Notes under the pieces: model-generated
What the model saw: only the letters and a program-made list of their open reading frames with translations
The model's database searches: none
Told to the model about the DNA's origin: nothing
Assembly: GCA_024128875.1 (NCBI GenBank)
Contig: JAMYFF010000002.1
Coordinates: 186,001-250,000, forward strand
Length of the DNA stretch: 64,000 nt
Direction: 5' to 3'
DNA from: Salinilacustrithrix flava
GTDB taxonomy: Bacteria > Actinomycetota > Acidimicrobiia > Acidimicrobiales > Salinilacustritrichaceae
Made by a program: the position numbers and the translations under genes
In this document: piece by piece, positions 24,594-32,998 of the stretch
Layout of the letters: each line of letters opens with the position of its first letter
Numbering within the stretch: the first letter of the stretch is position 1

Positions 24594-25213
24594 TCCTCCC
24601 GTCCCCCCTCGGACAGCTGGTCGGCGGCGAGCTCGGTCGGGTCGTCGGTGCCATCGGCGTCGGCGGCACCTTCGCCATCGGCGGCGTCCGCGGCGTCGGT
24701 CTCGGCCCCAGCCTCGGCCTCAGCGTCGGCGTCGACCTCGGGCGCGGTGGCGGTGGCGGGCTCGACCCGGACGGCCTCGGCGGGGACGCCGTCGAGGCCC
24801 ACGGGGAGGAGGTAGCCGACCTCGGTCGGCAGGACCATCCCGAGGCGGTCGCGGGCGACGTCGAGGACGCGGTCGGGGGACTCGAGCTCGGCCACCCGCA
24901 GCTCGAGGCGGCGGATGGCCTCGTTCTCGGCTGCGACGTCGCTGCGCATGGCGTCGAGGCGGACCTGTCCACCGATGAGCAGGGCGTGCATGCCGGCGAG
25001 GCCGAGCAGGGCGGCGATGACCATGCCGACGCCGACGAGGGCCGGGATCGCCGGCGAGCGCTTCGGGCGCGGGCGCTCCACCGGGCGCAGGTGCTGGCCG
25101 CGGCGGTGCTCCGGGCGGCGGGCCGGTGCGGCCGCGCCGTCGTGGGTGGGGCCGTCGTGGGTGGGGCGGTCGTGGGTGGGGCGCGCCGGGCGCGCCGGGG
25201 CGATCGCCGTCAC
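24590..25213 (-). CDS. FtsL-like / septum formation initiator family membrane protein
   Basis: A 207-residue bitopic protein in the ftsL position between rsmH and ftsI. The N-terminus is basic and contains a triple PTHDR/PTHDG repeat (about 12-26) encoded by a 15-base tandem repeat. One membrane helix (about 55-80, ALVGVGMVIAALLGLAG) is followed by a short coiled coil (SDVAAENEAIRRLELRVAELE) and the DivIC/FtsL-type ending DRVLDVARDRLGMVLPTEVGYL. The C-terminal about 55 residues are Asp/Ala/Glu low complexity. FtsL itself is poorly conserved, so the assignment rests on topology and position. Confidence 0.8.
   Translation of the reverse strand: MTAIAPARPARPTHDRPTHDGPTHDGAAAPARRPEHRRGQHLRPVERPRPKRSPAIPALVGVGMVIAALLGLAGMHALLIGGQVRLDAMRSDVAAENEAIRRLELRVAELESPDRVLDVARDRLGMVLPTEVGYLLPVGLDGVPAEAVRVEPATATAPEVDADAEAEAGAETDAADAADGEGAADADGTDDPTELAADQLSEGGREE
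25137..25181. repeat. 15-base tandem repeat, three copies, in the ftsL-like gene
   Basis: Three copies of a CCGTCGTGGGTGGGG-type unit (25137-25151, 25152-25166, 25167-25181; one mismatch in the third). In frame on the minus strand it encodes the repeated PTHDG pentapeptide. Being a multiple of three, copy changes would keep the frame. Confidence 0.85.
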
Positions 25214-26211
25214 GAGGCCTCACCGAGCTGCTCGGCCACCCGCAGGCGGGCGCTGCGGGCGCGGGGGTTGGCGGCGATCTCGTCCTCGCTGGCGGTGATG
25301 GCCTTCCGGGGCACCAGCTTCACGCTCGGGGCACCGCCGCAGCGGCAGGAACCGCTGCCCGGGGGGCACACGCAGTCGTCGGCGGCGGCGTCGCGGAAGC
25401 GACGGGCCACGATGCGGTCCTCGCCGGAGTGGTACGTGATGACCGCCATGCGGCCGCCGGGGACGAGCAGGTCCAGGGCGTCGCCGAGCACGGCCTCGAG
25501 CTGGGCCAGCTCGTCGTTGACCTCGATGCGCAGGGCCTGGAAGGTGCGGGTCGCCGGGTGCCCGCCGGTGCGGCGGGCGGCGGCGGGGATGGCGTCGCGC
25601 ACGACATCGGCGAGCTGCGCCGTGGTCGTGATCGGGCGGGCCTCGATGATGGCGCGGGCCACGCGGTCGGCGTGGCGCTCGTCGCCGAAGCGGCGCAGGA
25701 TGCGGACGAGCTCGCCGTGGTCGGCTTCGTTCACCACGTCGGAGGCGGAGCGGCCGGTGGTGGGGTCCATGCGCATGTCCAGCGGGCCGCTGTTGCGGTA
25801 GCTGAAGCCGCGATCGCCGCGGTCGAGCTGGGGCGAGGAGACGCCGAGGTCGAGGAGGATGCCGGAGAGCCCGGTGGGGATCTCGGCCTCCGGGGTGTCG
25901 GCGGTGGTTCGGGTGCGGCGCAGCAGGCTCATGGCATCGGCGATCCGGTCGAAGCGGGTGTGCACCACGTGGGCCCGGTCCCCGAAGCGGGCGAGCCGCT
26001 CGGTGGCCACCTGCACGGCGAGTGGATCCCGGTCCAGTCCCAGCACCGAGAGGTGGGGGTGGGCGTCGAGGATCGCCGTGGCGTGGCCGGCTCCGCCGAG
26101 CGTGCCGTCGACCACCCAGCCCGGCGGGACCGGGGCGAAGGCGGCGACGACCTCGTCCCGCAGGACGGGGACGTGGCGGAAGTTCCGGGTGGAGTCGTCT
26201 GCGTCGCTCAC
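25210..26211 (-). CDS. rsmH: 16S rRNA (cytosine-1402 N4)-methyltransferase RsmH (MraW)
   Basis: Methylates N4 of C1402 in the ribosomal P site. 333 residues from the chosen start. SAM-binding GTLGGAGHATAIL, LGLDRDPLAV, the RsmH signature GILLDLGVSSPQLD with RGFSYRNSGPLDMRMDP, and late motifs GRMAVITYHSGEDRIV. The GTG at 26211 is preferred to GTG 26265: it places RHVPVL near the N-terminus as in the family, and the extra 18 residues have no upstream signal. The C-terminus has four Cys (CVCPPGSGSCRCGG), a common actinobacterial feature. Confidence 0.94.
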   Translation of the reverse strand: MSDADDSTRNFRHVPVLRDEVVAAFAPVPPGWVVDGTLGGAGHATAILDAHPHLSVLGLDRDPLAVQVATERLARFGDRAHVVHTRFDRIADAMSLLRRTRTTADTPEAEIPTGLSGILLDLGVSSPQLDRGDRGFSYRNSGPLDMRMDPTTGRSASDVVNEADHGELVRILRRFGDERHADRVARAIIEARPITTTAQLADVVRDAIPAAARRTGGHPATRTFQALRIEVNDELAQLEAVLGDALDLLVPGGRMAVITYHSGEDRIVARRFRDAAADDCVCPPGSGSCRCGGAPSVKLVPRKAITASEDEIAANPRARSARLRVAEQLGEAS

Positions 26212-26417
26212 CGGCAGCCCCTCGGTCGCCGAAGGCCCGCCGGGATGTATGCCCCGGTCGGGCACGATGAAAGAGCGGGCGGAGAGTAGGGGCCTTCCAT
26301 CTCGACGCCCGAGAGGCTGCGAGTGAGCGGCGCGTGGACTCCTGTTGTGGTGGTGCTCGTCTGCTCGGTGGACGCGCTCCCTTCGTTCACGGTCGGTGGT
26401 CTGTGGTGGGTGGGATG
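26212..26417 (-). other. 206-base gap between mraZ and rsmH
   Basis: No protein gene is supported here; a 60-codon frame exists but lacks a ribosome binding site and looks random. The space is large for a cluster where most neighbours overlap. Some actinobacteria carry a structured mraW leader RNA in this position; I could not draw a convincing shared structure by eye. Confidence 0.3.
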
Positions 26418-26939
26418 TCAGAAGCGGGCATGGTCGAGGACCTCGACGACCGCGTCGTCGACGGTGAGGCCGGCGTCGAGCGCAGCGTCGCCGACGGGGA
26501 CGATCTCGATGCGGGGGCCGGCGCCGAGGACGAGCACGTCCCGCTCGAGGCCGGCCTCGATGCGCACGGCGTGCGGGATGACGATGCGGCCCTGGGAGTC
26601 CGGCGAGACGAGGTGGGTGCTCGACAGGAAGCCGCGGACCTGGGTGCTGGTGAGGTCGCCGGCCGTGACCCGCTCGTTCAGCTGGTCGACGGCGGCGCAG
26701 TAGGTGGGCTCGTCCCAGATGACGGCGCGCCCGTCGAGGACGACCAGGGAGCCACCGCCGAGCAGGGCCTTGCGCATCTGGACCGGCAGCGTCAGCCGGC
26801 CCTTGTCGTCGATGGCGTACTCGCCCCGACCCCGGAACTGGGAGGCGGCGTGGACCGGAGCAGCGGACGTGGACGCATCAGGGCTCATCAGGGCTGTCGC
26901 CCCACTGCGCTCCGTTGTCGTCGCTCCGGTCTCCGCCAT
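26418..26939 (-). CDS. mraZ: Transcriptional regulator MraZ
   Basis: Double AbrB/SpoVT-fold protein that binds its own promoter and controls the dcw cluster. 173 residues from the ATG at 26939. Two half-motifs are FRGRGEYAIDDKGRLTLPVQ and SPDSQGRIVIPHAVR. About 35 Ser/Thr/Ala-rich residues precede the first domain, longer than usual. The start is chosen because a TACTGT -10 lies 7 bases upstream with TTGACG 18 bases before it, so the message would be leaderless. A later ATG (26888) is possible. Confidence 0.9.
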   Translation of the reverse strand: MAETGATTTERSGATALMSPDASTSAAPVHAASQFRGRGEYAIDDKGRLTLPVQMRKALLGGGSLVVLDGRAVIWDEPTYCAAVDQLNERVTAGDLTSTQVRGFLSSTHLVSPDSQGRIVIPHAVRIEAGLERDVLVLGAGPRIEIVPVGDAALDAGLTVDDAVVEVLDHARF

Positions 26940-27062
26940 GCAGGGCACAGTACGTCCAGATAGGGAAGAACGTCAACGCCTCAGGCCATATTCCCCACCC
27001 AATGTCGCGATCGTTGTCACGACCTGGGCGTACCAGGGCGGCACAGGGCGACTGCCCCACCC
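26940..27062 (-). promoter_or_regulatory. mraZ / dcw cluster promoter
   Basis: On the minus strand TTGACG (26971-26976) and TACTGT (26947-26952) are separated by 18 bases, the best sigma-70-type pair noticed in the window. The -10 ends 7 bases before the ATG, predicting transcription from the start codon itself. A TGGG-rich stretch at about 26985-27004 could hold MraZ sites but the repeat spacing is not classical. Confidence 0.6.
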
Positions 27063-27719
27063 TCAGTGGAGGGCGGTGACGAGGGCCTCGACGAGGGCGT
27101 CGGTGCTGATCGACTCGCCGATGCCGGTGCCGACCCCGGCGAGGGCCTGCGGGTCCGGGCGGTGCCGGAGCAGGGCGGCCAGGGGGACCGGGTCCCAGTG
27201 CACGGGCACGGCGCACTGGAAGCGGGCGCCGGCGCGGGTGCGGCGCTGGCTGATGCCCACGACCTTGGCCTCTCCGAGCAGCACCTCCCCCGGGCCCCGA
27301 CCGGCGAAGCAGACCGTGCCGCCGAGCGGGCCGCACGCGAGGCGGTCCTCGTGGAGGTGGGTGCCCGTCACGCCGAGGGACGCGAGCGCCTCCTGCCACG
27401 CCCGCCCGACGGGGAGGAAGGCCCGGCCGACATCGTCGGTCCACAGCTCGTGCCCGCGCGGGACGATCACGTCCACCCAGTGGGGCTCTCCCGGCTCGAC
27501 CCACACCGCTCCCCCGCCGCTGCGCCGGCGGGCCACGGCGATGCCGGCGGCGCGGGCCGCCTCGGCGTCGACCACGTCGTCTCGCTGGGTGGAGCCCAGG
27601 ACCACGGCCGGCCCGGTGGCCTCCAGGACCCACACGCGGGGCGTGGCGTCGGCCGGCACCTCGAGGGCGTGCAGCTCGGCGGCGGACCCTCGGTGGTGCT
27701 CGACGACCCAGCCGCTCAC
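27063..27719 (-). CDS. Lipoate-protein ligase A / octanoyltransferase family protein
   Basis: A 218-residue member of the biotin/lipoate ligase fold. RRRSGGGAVWVEPGEPHWVD is the substrate loop (RRxSGGGAV); GEAKVVGISQRRTRAG has the invariant Lys that contacts the acyl chain. It lacks the C-terminal accessory domain of bifunctional LplA, so it may transfer octanoyl or lipoyl groups, or need a separate domain. The GTG at 27719 overlaps the HNH gene stop by 4 bases. It ends the operon that begins with an acyl-CoA dehydrogenase. Confidence 0.85.
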   Translation of the reverse strand: MSGWVVEHHRGSAAELHALEVPADATPRVWVLEATGPAVVLGSTQRDDVVDAEAARAAGIAVARRRSGGGAVWVEPGEPHWVDVIVPRGHELWTDDVGRAFLPVGRAWQEALASLGVTGTHLHEDRLACGPLGGTVCFAGRGPGEVLLGEAKVVGISQRRTRAGARFQCAVPVHWDPVPLAALLRHRPDPQALAGVGTGIGESISTDALVEALVTALH

Positions 27720-28228
27720 GCGGACAGCGCCGGCTCGAGCACGAGGTACGGGTGCCAGTCGTCGGGCACCGCACCGACCGACACCAGGATCCACGAGTGG
27801 CCGGCAGGGGCACGGGGCGTCGACCGCAGCGCCATCGAGGTGTCCTGCAGGAGGCGGTCCCGCTTGCGCACGTTGCAGGGCCGGCAGGCGGCCACGACGT
27901 TCTCCCACGTGTGGGGCCCGCCCTTGGCGCGGGGCACGACGTGGTCGATGGAGTCGGCGGAGTCGCCGCAGTACTGGCAGCGACCACCGTCGCGGGCGAA
28001 CACGGCCCGTCGGTTGAGCGCGGCCCGCCGGGCGAAGGGCACCTTGACGAAGTGGCGCAGGCGCACGACGGACGGCACGTCGACGGCGAGGTGCTCGGAG
28101 CGGAGCTGGAGACCGGAGGGGGACACGAGGTCGGCCTTCTCGGCGAGCATGAGCACGGTGGCCCGCCGGGACGAGACCACCGACAGCGGCTCGTAGGAAG
28201 CGTTCAGCACCAGTGCCCGGCCGCTCAT
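27716..28228 (-). CDS. HNH endonuclease family protein
   Basis: A 170-residue protein with a zinc-type HNH module: C84-x2-C87, D95-H96 (DHVVPRAKGG), Asn110 and C115-x2-C118. The N-terminal part (RALVLNASYEPLSVVSSRRA) is shared by a widespread actinobacterial and cyanobacterial HNH family of unknown role, usually single-copy chromosomal genes rather than restriction systems. It starts at ATG 28228, overlapping the upstream small gene by 4 bases. Confidence 0.88.
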   Translation of the reverse strand: MSGRALVLNASYEPLSVVSSRRATVLMLAEKADLVSPSGLQLRSEHLAVDVPSVVRLRHFVKVPFARRAALNRRAVFARDGGRCQYCGDSADSIDHVVPRAKGGPHTWENVVAACRPCNVRKRDRLLQDTSMALRSTPRAPAGHSWILVSVGAVPDDWHPYLVLEPALSA

Positions 28229-28548
28229 CGCAGCTCGGCCCCTCCGGTCCCGATGGGTGGCGCCGGACGGGTGGTTTGAGTCCAGGCCAGCCAGGTGAGC
28301 AGGTCCTCGACGTCGATGGTGGCGCCGGCGTCGCCGTAGGCGGTGGTCATCCGGAACCGGAGCCAGGCCCGGTCCGGGACGGGCAGGAACGGGCGGCGGC
28401 GCCACCACCCCGGCGGCACGAGCACCCTCGCCTGGCGGGCGGCGGCCGGCCACAGGCGCGGCCGGCGGGCGATGGCGACCGCGGCGGCGCCCGCGCCGGT
28501 CCGGCGGCGGCCCGGCCGGGTCAGCTCCGCTGCTGCTGGGCCTTCCAC
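28225..28548 (-). CDS. Small conserved hypothetical protein
   Basis: About 107 residues from the GTG at 28548, which lies 28 bases inside the end of the acyl-CoA dehydrogenase. The C-terminal two thirds look constrained: PRLWPAAARQARVLVPPGWWRRRPFLPVPD and WLRFRMTTAYGD, then DLLTWLAW. The WW/RRR/PFLPVPD stretch is met in small actinobacterial proteins of unknown role. No membrane helix or cofactor motif. Its start is uncertain; the reading frame is fixed by overlaps on both sides. Confidence 0.65.
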   Translation of the reverse strand: MEGPAAAELTRPGRRRTGAGAAAVAIARRPRLWPAAARQARVLVPPGWWRRRPFLPVPDRAWLRFRMTTAYGDAGATIDVEDLLTWLAWTQTTRPAPPIGTGGAELR

Positions 28549-29780
28549 GAGGCTCCTGCCCCCTCGGGTCGGGGCTCCTTGGGGAGGCCGAGGACCATCT
28601 CGCCGACGATGTTGCGCTGGATCTCGCTGGACCCGGCGTAGATGGTGCCGGCCCGCGCGGTGAGGAACGTGCCGACCCAGGACGCCGAGTCGTTGGGGGC
28701 GCCGGGGTCGTCGGTCTGGAAGCTCGAGGCCGGGGCGCGCCCGGACGGCACCAGGGCGTCGGCGCCGAGGATGTCGACGGCGAGCTCGGTGACCCGGCGG
28801 TGGTACTCGGACCACTGCAGCTTGAACAGGCCCGCCTCCGGGCCGGGGTGCGCGCCGGAGAGGTACGCGGTGAGCGTGCGCCACCCGGACCACTTCATGA
28901 TCTCGACGGTGCTGTGGGCCCGGGCCAGCCGCTGGCGGATGATCGGGTCGCGGTCCAGACCCCGGTCGCGGGCCAGGGCGGTGAGGCGGTCCAGCTCGAT
29001 GCGGAACGACACCGGGAACGTGGCAGCCGCGTCGCCGCGCTCGTAGCCGAGCAGGGTCATGGCCACCGCCCAGCCGTTGTTCACGCCGCCGATCACGTTC
29101 TCCTTGGCGCAGCGGGCGTCGGAGAAGAAGACCTCGTTGAACTCGGAGTCGCCGTTGATCATCTCGATCGGACGGACCTCGACGCCGGGCTGGTCCATCG
29201 GCACGAGCAGGAACGAGATGCCCCGGTGCTTCGGCGCGTCGACGTCGGTGCGGGCCAGGACGAAGATCCAGTCGGCGAGGTGGCCGGCCGAGGTCCAGAT
29301 CTTCTGGCCGTTGATCACCCACTCCTCGCCGTCGAGCACGGCCCGGCAGCCCAGGTTGCCCAGGTCGGAGCCGGCGTTGGGCTCGGAGTACCCCTGGCAC
29401 CAGGTGTGCTCGCCGCTGAGGATCTTCGGGATGAACTCCCGCTTCTGCTCCTCGGTGCCCCACTGCAGGATGGTGTTGCCCACCATCTGGATGCTGAACG
29501 CGTCGTTCGGGCCGCCGGTGGGCACGCCGGCCTTGGCGAACTCCTCGGCCAGCACGACGGTCTCGGTCTCGGTGAGCCCGGGCCCGCCGTACTCGGTGGG
29601 CCAGCGCGGGGCGAGCAGGTTGTTGTCGGCCAGGGTCTGGCGCCACCGCATCGTCCACTCGTGGACCTCGTCCGGGGGCAGGGCTCCGATGCCCTTCCAG
29701 TCGGCCGGGAGGTGCTCGGCCAGGAACGCCTGGACCTTCTCCCGGTACTGCTCGGCCTCGGTCCCCCACGTGGGCTGCAT
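28521..29780 (-). CDS. Acyl-CoA dehydrogenase
   Basis: FAD enzyme for alpha-beta dehydrogenation of acyl-CoA. 419 residues. Motifs: GYSEPNAGSDLGNLGCRA (FAD/substrate loop), INGQKIWTSAGHLADW, and the C-terminal ARAGTIYAGSSEIQRNIVGE. The catalytic-base Glu used by short/medium-chain enzymes at the C-terminal loop is not obvious, so the substrate class is open; homologues with this sequence type act on sterol side chains or branched acyl-CoAs in actinobacteria. A CAGACT hexamer lies 7 bases before the ATG. First gene of a four-gene overlapping operon. Confidence 0.9.
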   Translation of the reverse strand: MQPTWGTEAEQYREKVQAFLAEHLPADWKGIGALPPDEVHEWTMRWRQTLADNNLLAPRWPTEYGGPGLTETETVVLAEEFAKAGVPTGGPNDAFSIQMVGNTILQWGTEEQKREFIPKILSGEHTWCQGYSEPNAGSDLGNLGCRAVLDGEEWVINGQKIWTSAGHLADWIFVLARTDVDAPKHRGISFLLVPMDQPGVEVRPIEMINGDSEFNEVFFSDARCAKENVIGGVNNGWAVAMTLLGYERGDAAATFPVSFRIELDRLTALARDRGLDRDPIIRQRLARAHSTVEIMKWSGWRTLTAYLSGAHPGPEAGLFKLQWSEYHRRVTELAVDILGADALVPSGRAPASSFQTDDPGAPNDSASWVGTFLTARAGTIYAGSSEIQRNIVGEMVLGLPKEPRPEGAGASWKAQQQRS

Positions 29781-29821
29781 GGCCGAGAGTCTGCCACGAC
29801 CGACCCGGCGCGGACCGGCGG

Positions 29822-30706
29822 TCAGACGATGCCGATGTCGGCCCCGCGAGCCCGCAGCGAGACCGCCGCCGCTCCCACGAGGGGGCCGGCGTCGCCGAGG
29901 CCGGCCGGGACGATGCGGGTGCCGGCGGAGTAGTCGAGGTGGCAGAGCCGGTCGACCTCGGCCTGCGCGGCGACGAAGAACGGTTCGCCGTAGCCGAGGG
30001 CGACCGAGCCGGCGACGACGGCGAGGCGCAGGTCGAGCAGGTTCGCCACCGAGGCGACCGCCCGCCCGACGAGCGTGCCCGCCCGCCCCCGGACCTCGAG
30101 GTCGGCGTCGGCCGCCGGCGCGCCCGTGCGCCGGGCGATGGCCGTGCCGCTGGCCTCCGACTCGAGCAACCCGGCCGGGTGCCGATCCCACGGGTCGGTG
30201 CCGTCGAGGACGAACACGTGGCCGATGTGGCCGGCGTTGCCCGACGCTCCCTCGAGCAACCGGCCCCGGCTCACGATGCCGCCGCCGACACCGGTCGACA
30301 CCACCATGGCGAGGAAGTCGCGCTCCCCCGCCGCCGCGCCGCGCCAACCCTCGCCCAGGGCGAGGGCCTTGGCGTCGTTGTCCACGGCGACTGCGAGGCC
30401 CAGGTGCGAGGCGAGGCGGTCCCGCAGGGGGAACGCCTGCCAGGCCGGGATGTTCAGGGGCGAGACGGTCGCACCGCCCGCGGTCATCGGCCCGCCGCAG
30501 CCCACGCCGCACGCCTCGATCTCGACGCCGGCGGCGCGAGCGCCGTCCCGGACGCCGGCGACCAGGTCCACGAGGTCGGCGAACAGCGCCTCGCCGTCGC
30601 CCCCGGCGGCCGTGGCCCGCTGGGCCCGGTGGGTCAGGGCGCCGGTGGCGTCGACCACGCCCGCCGCCAGCTTCGTTCCGCCGATGTCGATCGCGAGGGT
30701 CGCCAC
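29822..30706 (-). CDS. ROK family kinase lacking the zinc motif
   Basis: Sugar-kinase/repressor fold without an HTH. 294 residues. LAIDIGGTKLAAG is the ATP phosphate loop, VAVDNDAKALALGEG the catalytic Asp region, STGVGGGIV the second phosphate loop, and GNAGHIGHVFV the substrate region. The cysteine-rich zinc site CxCGxxGC that normally follows is absent, replaced by DPWDRHPAGLLESEASG. The GTG at 30706 is chosen over ATG 30736 because TACCAT lies 7 bases upstream. Sugar specificity unknown (glucose or a related hexose likely). Confidence 0.85.
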   Translation of the reverse strand: MATLAIDIGGTKLAAGVVDATGALTHRAQRATAAGGDGEALFADLVDLVAGVRDGARAAGVEIEACGVGCGGPMTAGGATVSPLNIPAWQAFPLRDRLASHLGLAVAVDNDAKALALGEGWRGAAAGERDFLAMVVSTGVGGGIVSRGRLLEGASGNAGHIGHVFVLDGTDPWDRHPAGLLESEASGTAIARRTGAPAADADLEVRGRAGTLVGRAVASVANLLDLRLAVVAGSVALGYGEPFFVAAQAEVDRLCHLDYSAGTRIVPAGLGDAGPLVGAAAVSLRARGADIGIV

Positions 30707-30827
30707 GCGGGCGATGGTAGGGACGGCCGCGAGCATCCGGTCGGCACCCGGGCGCCGTAGTCTGCGCAGGCGGCGGGGTGCACCGGCGTCGGCCGTGCCA
30801 CGACGACCCAGACGACCAGGAGGACGG
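30707..30827. promoter_or_regulatory. Divergent promoter region ROK kinase / moxR
   Basis: On the minus strand TACCAT (30714-30719) lies 7 bases before the GTG at 30706, predicting a leaderless message. On the plus strand AGGAGG (30818-30823) is a strong Shine-Dalgarno 4 bases before the moxR GTG. No operator was recognised. Confidence 0.45.
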
Positions 30828-31805
30828 GTGGCGAGCAGCCAGACAGAGGCGTTGCGAGGGAGCTCGGTGGCCGAGGCGTGCGAGCGCGTCGCCGACCAGG
30901 TCGAGTCGGTGATCATGGGCAAGCGGCCGGTGATCGATCTCATCCTCGCCGCGCTCCTCGCCGACGGGCACATCCTCCTCGAGGACGTGCCCGGGGTCGG
31001 CAAGACCAGCCTGGCCAAGGCCCTGGCCGCCTCGATCGAGGGCACCTTCGGCCGGGTGCAGTTCACCCCGGACCTGCTCCCCACCGATGTCTCCGGCGTC
31101 ACCATCTACCGGCGTGGCCGCGACGAGTTCGAGTTCCGTCCCGGGCCGATCTTCGCCAACATCGTCCTGGCCGACGAGATCAACCGCGCCTCGCCCAAGA
31201 CCCAGTCCGCCCTGCTCGAGGCCATGGCCGAGCGCCAGGTCACCGTCGACGGCTCGACCTACCCGCTCGCCGCCCCGTTCCTCGTGATCGCCACCCAGAA
31301 CCCGATCGAGCACGAGGGCACCTTCCCGCTCCCGGACTCCCAGCTCGACCGCTTCCTCGTGCGCATCGAGGTCGGCTACCCCGACGTCGCCGCCGAGCTC
31401 ACCATGCTCGACAGCCACGGCTCGGTCGATCCGCTGCTGTCGGTCCGGCCGGTGCTGCACACCGACGACGTCCTCACGATGCGCCGGGCGGCTGCTGCGG
31501 TGCACGTGGCACCGGCGCTCAAGCAGTACCTGGTGCAGCTGGCCGACCGCACGCGCGCCCACCCCCAGCTCGAGCTGGGGATGTCGCCCCGGGCGACGTT
31601 GAGCTTCCTGCGCATCGCCCGCGTCTGGGCCGCCATGCGCGACCGCGACTACGCCACGCCCGACGACATCAAGGCCCTGGCCGTACCGGTGCTCGCCCAC
31701 CGCCTGCTCGTGACGCCCGAGGCCGACCTGCAGGGCGTCACCGCCGCCGACGTGGTGGCCGACGTGCTCGACAGCGTCCCGGTGCCCCGGCCCCGATCGG
31801 ACTGA
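30828..31805 (+). CDS. MoxR family AAA+ ATPase
   Basis: Chaperone-like AAA+ ATPase of 325 residues. Walker A is EDVPGVGKTSLAKAL, Walker B is VLADEINRASPKTQSALLEAM, followed by sensor ATQNPIEHEGTFPLPD and the lid SPRATLSFLRIARVWA. The family works with DUF58 and transglutaminase-like membrane partners, the two genes that follow. AGGAGG just before the GTG supports the start. Six bases separate its stop from the next start. Confidence 0.94.
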   Translation: MASSQTEALRGSSVAEACERVADQVESVIMGKRPVIDLILAALLADGHILLEDVPGVGKTSLAKALAASIEGTFGRVQFTPDLLPTDVSGVTIYRRGRDEFEFRPGPIFANIVLADEINRASPKTQSALLEAMAERQVTVDGSTYPLAAPFLVIATQNPIEHEGTFPLPDSQLDRFLVRIEVGYPDVAAELTMLDSHGSVDPLLSVRPVLHTDDVLTMRRAAAAVHVAPALKQYLVQLADRTRAHPQLELGMSPRATLSFLRIARVWAAMRDRDYATPDDIKALAVPVLAHRLLVTPEADLQGVTAADVVADVLDSVPVPRPRSD

Positions 31806-31810
31806 GCGCC

Positions 31811-32998
31811 GTGCGCCCCACCCGCACCGGGCTGCTCATCGGCATCACCAGCGCGGTGCTGGTGGTCACCGGTCGCCTGCTCGGCCTCGCCGAGCTGTAC
31901 GCCATCGGTGCGGCGATCGGGCTCCTCGCCCTCGTCTGCGCCCTCTGGGTCGGGCTGCGGCGCCTCGACATCGTGGTGACCCGCAGCGTGCGCCCGTCCC
32001 GGGTCCACGTGGGCAACCCGTGCACGGTCTCGATCCAGGTGCGCAACCGGGCCGGCCGGGCCACCCCGGTGCTGCGGCTGCTCGACCCGGTGACGGGCAC
32101 GGCCGGCGCCGACCTCCTGCTCGCGCCCATCGGGCTGCGGCGCACGACCGACGTCGCCTACCGGCTGCCGACGACCACGCGCGGCATCGTCACGGTGGGG
32201 CCGATGCAGGTGGCCATGTCCGACCCCTTCGGCCTCGCCACCGCCCGCAACCCGGCGGCACCTTCGGTGGAGGTCACCGTCCTGCCCCGGGTGGACGACA
32301 TCCCGCCGCTGCCCCGCAGCGTTGGCCCCGATCCCGACGGCACCGCCGAGACCGGATCCCTCGGCCGCTCGGGCGAGGACTTCGCGGCCCTGCGCCCCTA
32401 CATCGTCGGCGACGACCTGCGCCGGGTGCACTGGCCGTCCTCGGCCCGCACCGGTGACCTGCTCGTGCGCCAGCACGACATCCCCTGGCAGGGACGGGTG
32501 TGCGTGGTGCTCGACCTGCGCCGGCAGGCCAGCGACGGGGTGACGCTCGAGCGGGCGATCTCCGCGGCCGCGTCGGTGCTGCGCACCCACCTGCGCCGCG
32601 GCGACCACGTCCGCCTCCTCACCACCACCGGCGTCGACAGCGGCTACGGCGTGGGCGCATCGCACCTCGACGGCCTGCTGGAGTACCTGGCCGTCGCAGC
32701 GCGCAGCAGCTCGGGTTCGCTGCGCATGGCGATGGAGCTGGTCGAGCGGGGCGCCAGCGGCGCCGTCGTGCTGGTCAGCGGGACGCTCTCCGGTGCCGAC
32801 ATGGAGCTGTTCGAGCGCAGCGGCAGCGCCGTGTCGCTGCGCCGGATCGTCCGCTTCGACGGCGCCCAGCGGGTCACGACCCCGCGGCGCACCGAGGTCC
32901 TCGGCATCGGGCCCGGCGAGGAGTTCGCCGCCGCCTGGACCGAGTCCACCGGCGCCACCGCCGGCCGCCGGCGTCGTCGCCGACAGGTGGTGTCGTGA
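31811..32998 (+). CDS. DUF58 (vWA-like) membrane protein
   Basis: 395 residues. Two hydrophobic helices near the N-terminus (about 8-50) are followed by a beta-rich region and the DUF58 signature GEDFAALRPYIVGDDLRRVHWPSSARTGDLLVRQ, then a vWA-like fold beginning VCVVLDLRRQAS with a metal-site-like Asp. Members act with MoxR ATPases in envelope or metal-centre assembly. The stop overlaps the next start by 4 bases. Confidence 0.9.
   Translation: MRPTRTGLLIGITSAVLVVTGRLLGLAELYAIGAAIGLLALVCALWVGLRRLDIVVTRSVRPSRVHVGNPCTVSIQVRNRAGRATPVLRLLDPVTGTAGADLLLAPIGLRRTTDVAYRLPTTTRGIVTVGPMQVAMSDPFGLATARNPAAPSVEVTVLPRVDDIPPLPRSVGPDPDGTAETGSLGRSGEDFAALRPYIVGDDLRRVHWPSSARTGDLLVRQHDIPWQGRVCVVLDLRRQASDGVTLERAISAAASVLRTHLRRGDHVRLLTTTGVDSGYGVGASHLDGLLEYLAVAARSSSGSLRMAMELVERGASGAVVLVSGTLSGADMELFERSGSAVSLRRIVRFDGAQRVTTPRRTEVLGIGPGEEFAAAWTESTGATAGRRRRRRQVVS

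Noticed and set aside
26208..26390. 60-codon frame between mraZ and rsmH
   Set aside because: No ribosome binding site, overlaps the rsmH start, Ser/Thr-rich random-looking sequence.
26985..27004. MraZ-binding repeats upstream of mraZ
   Set aside because: TGGG-like triplets are present but not at the regular spacing of known MraZ boxes, so not listed as a site.
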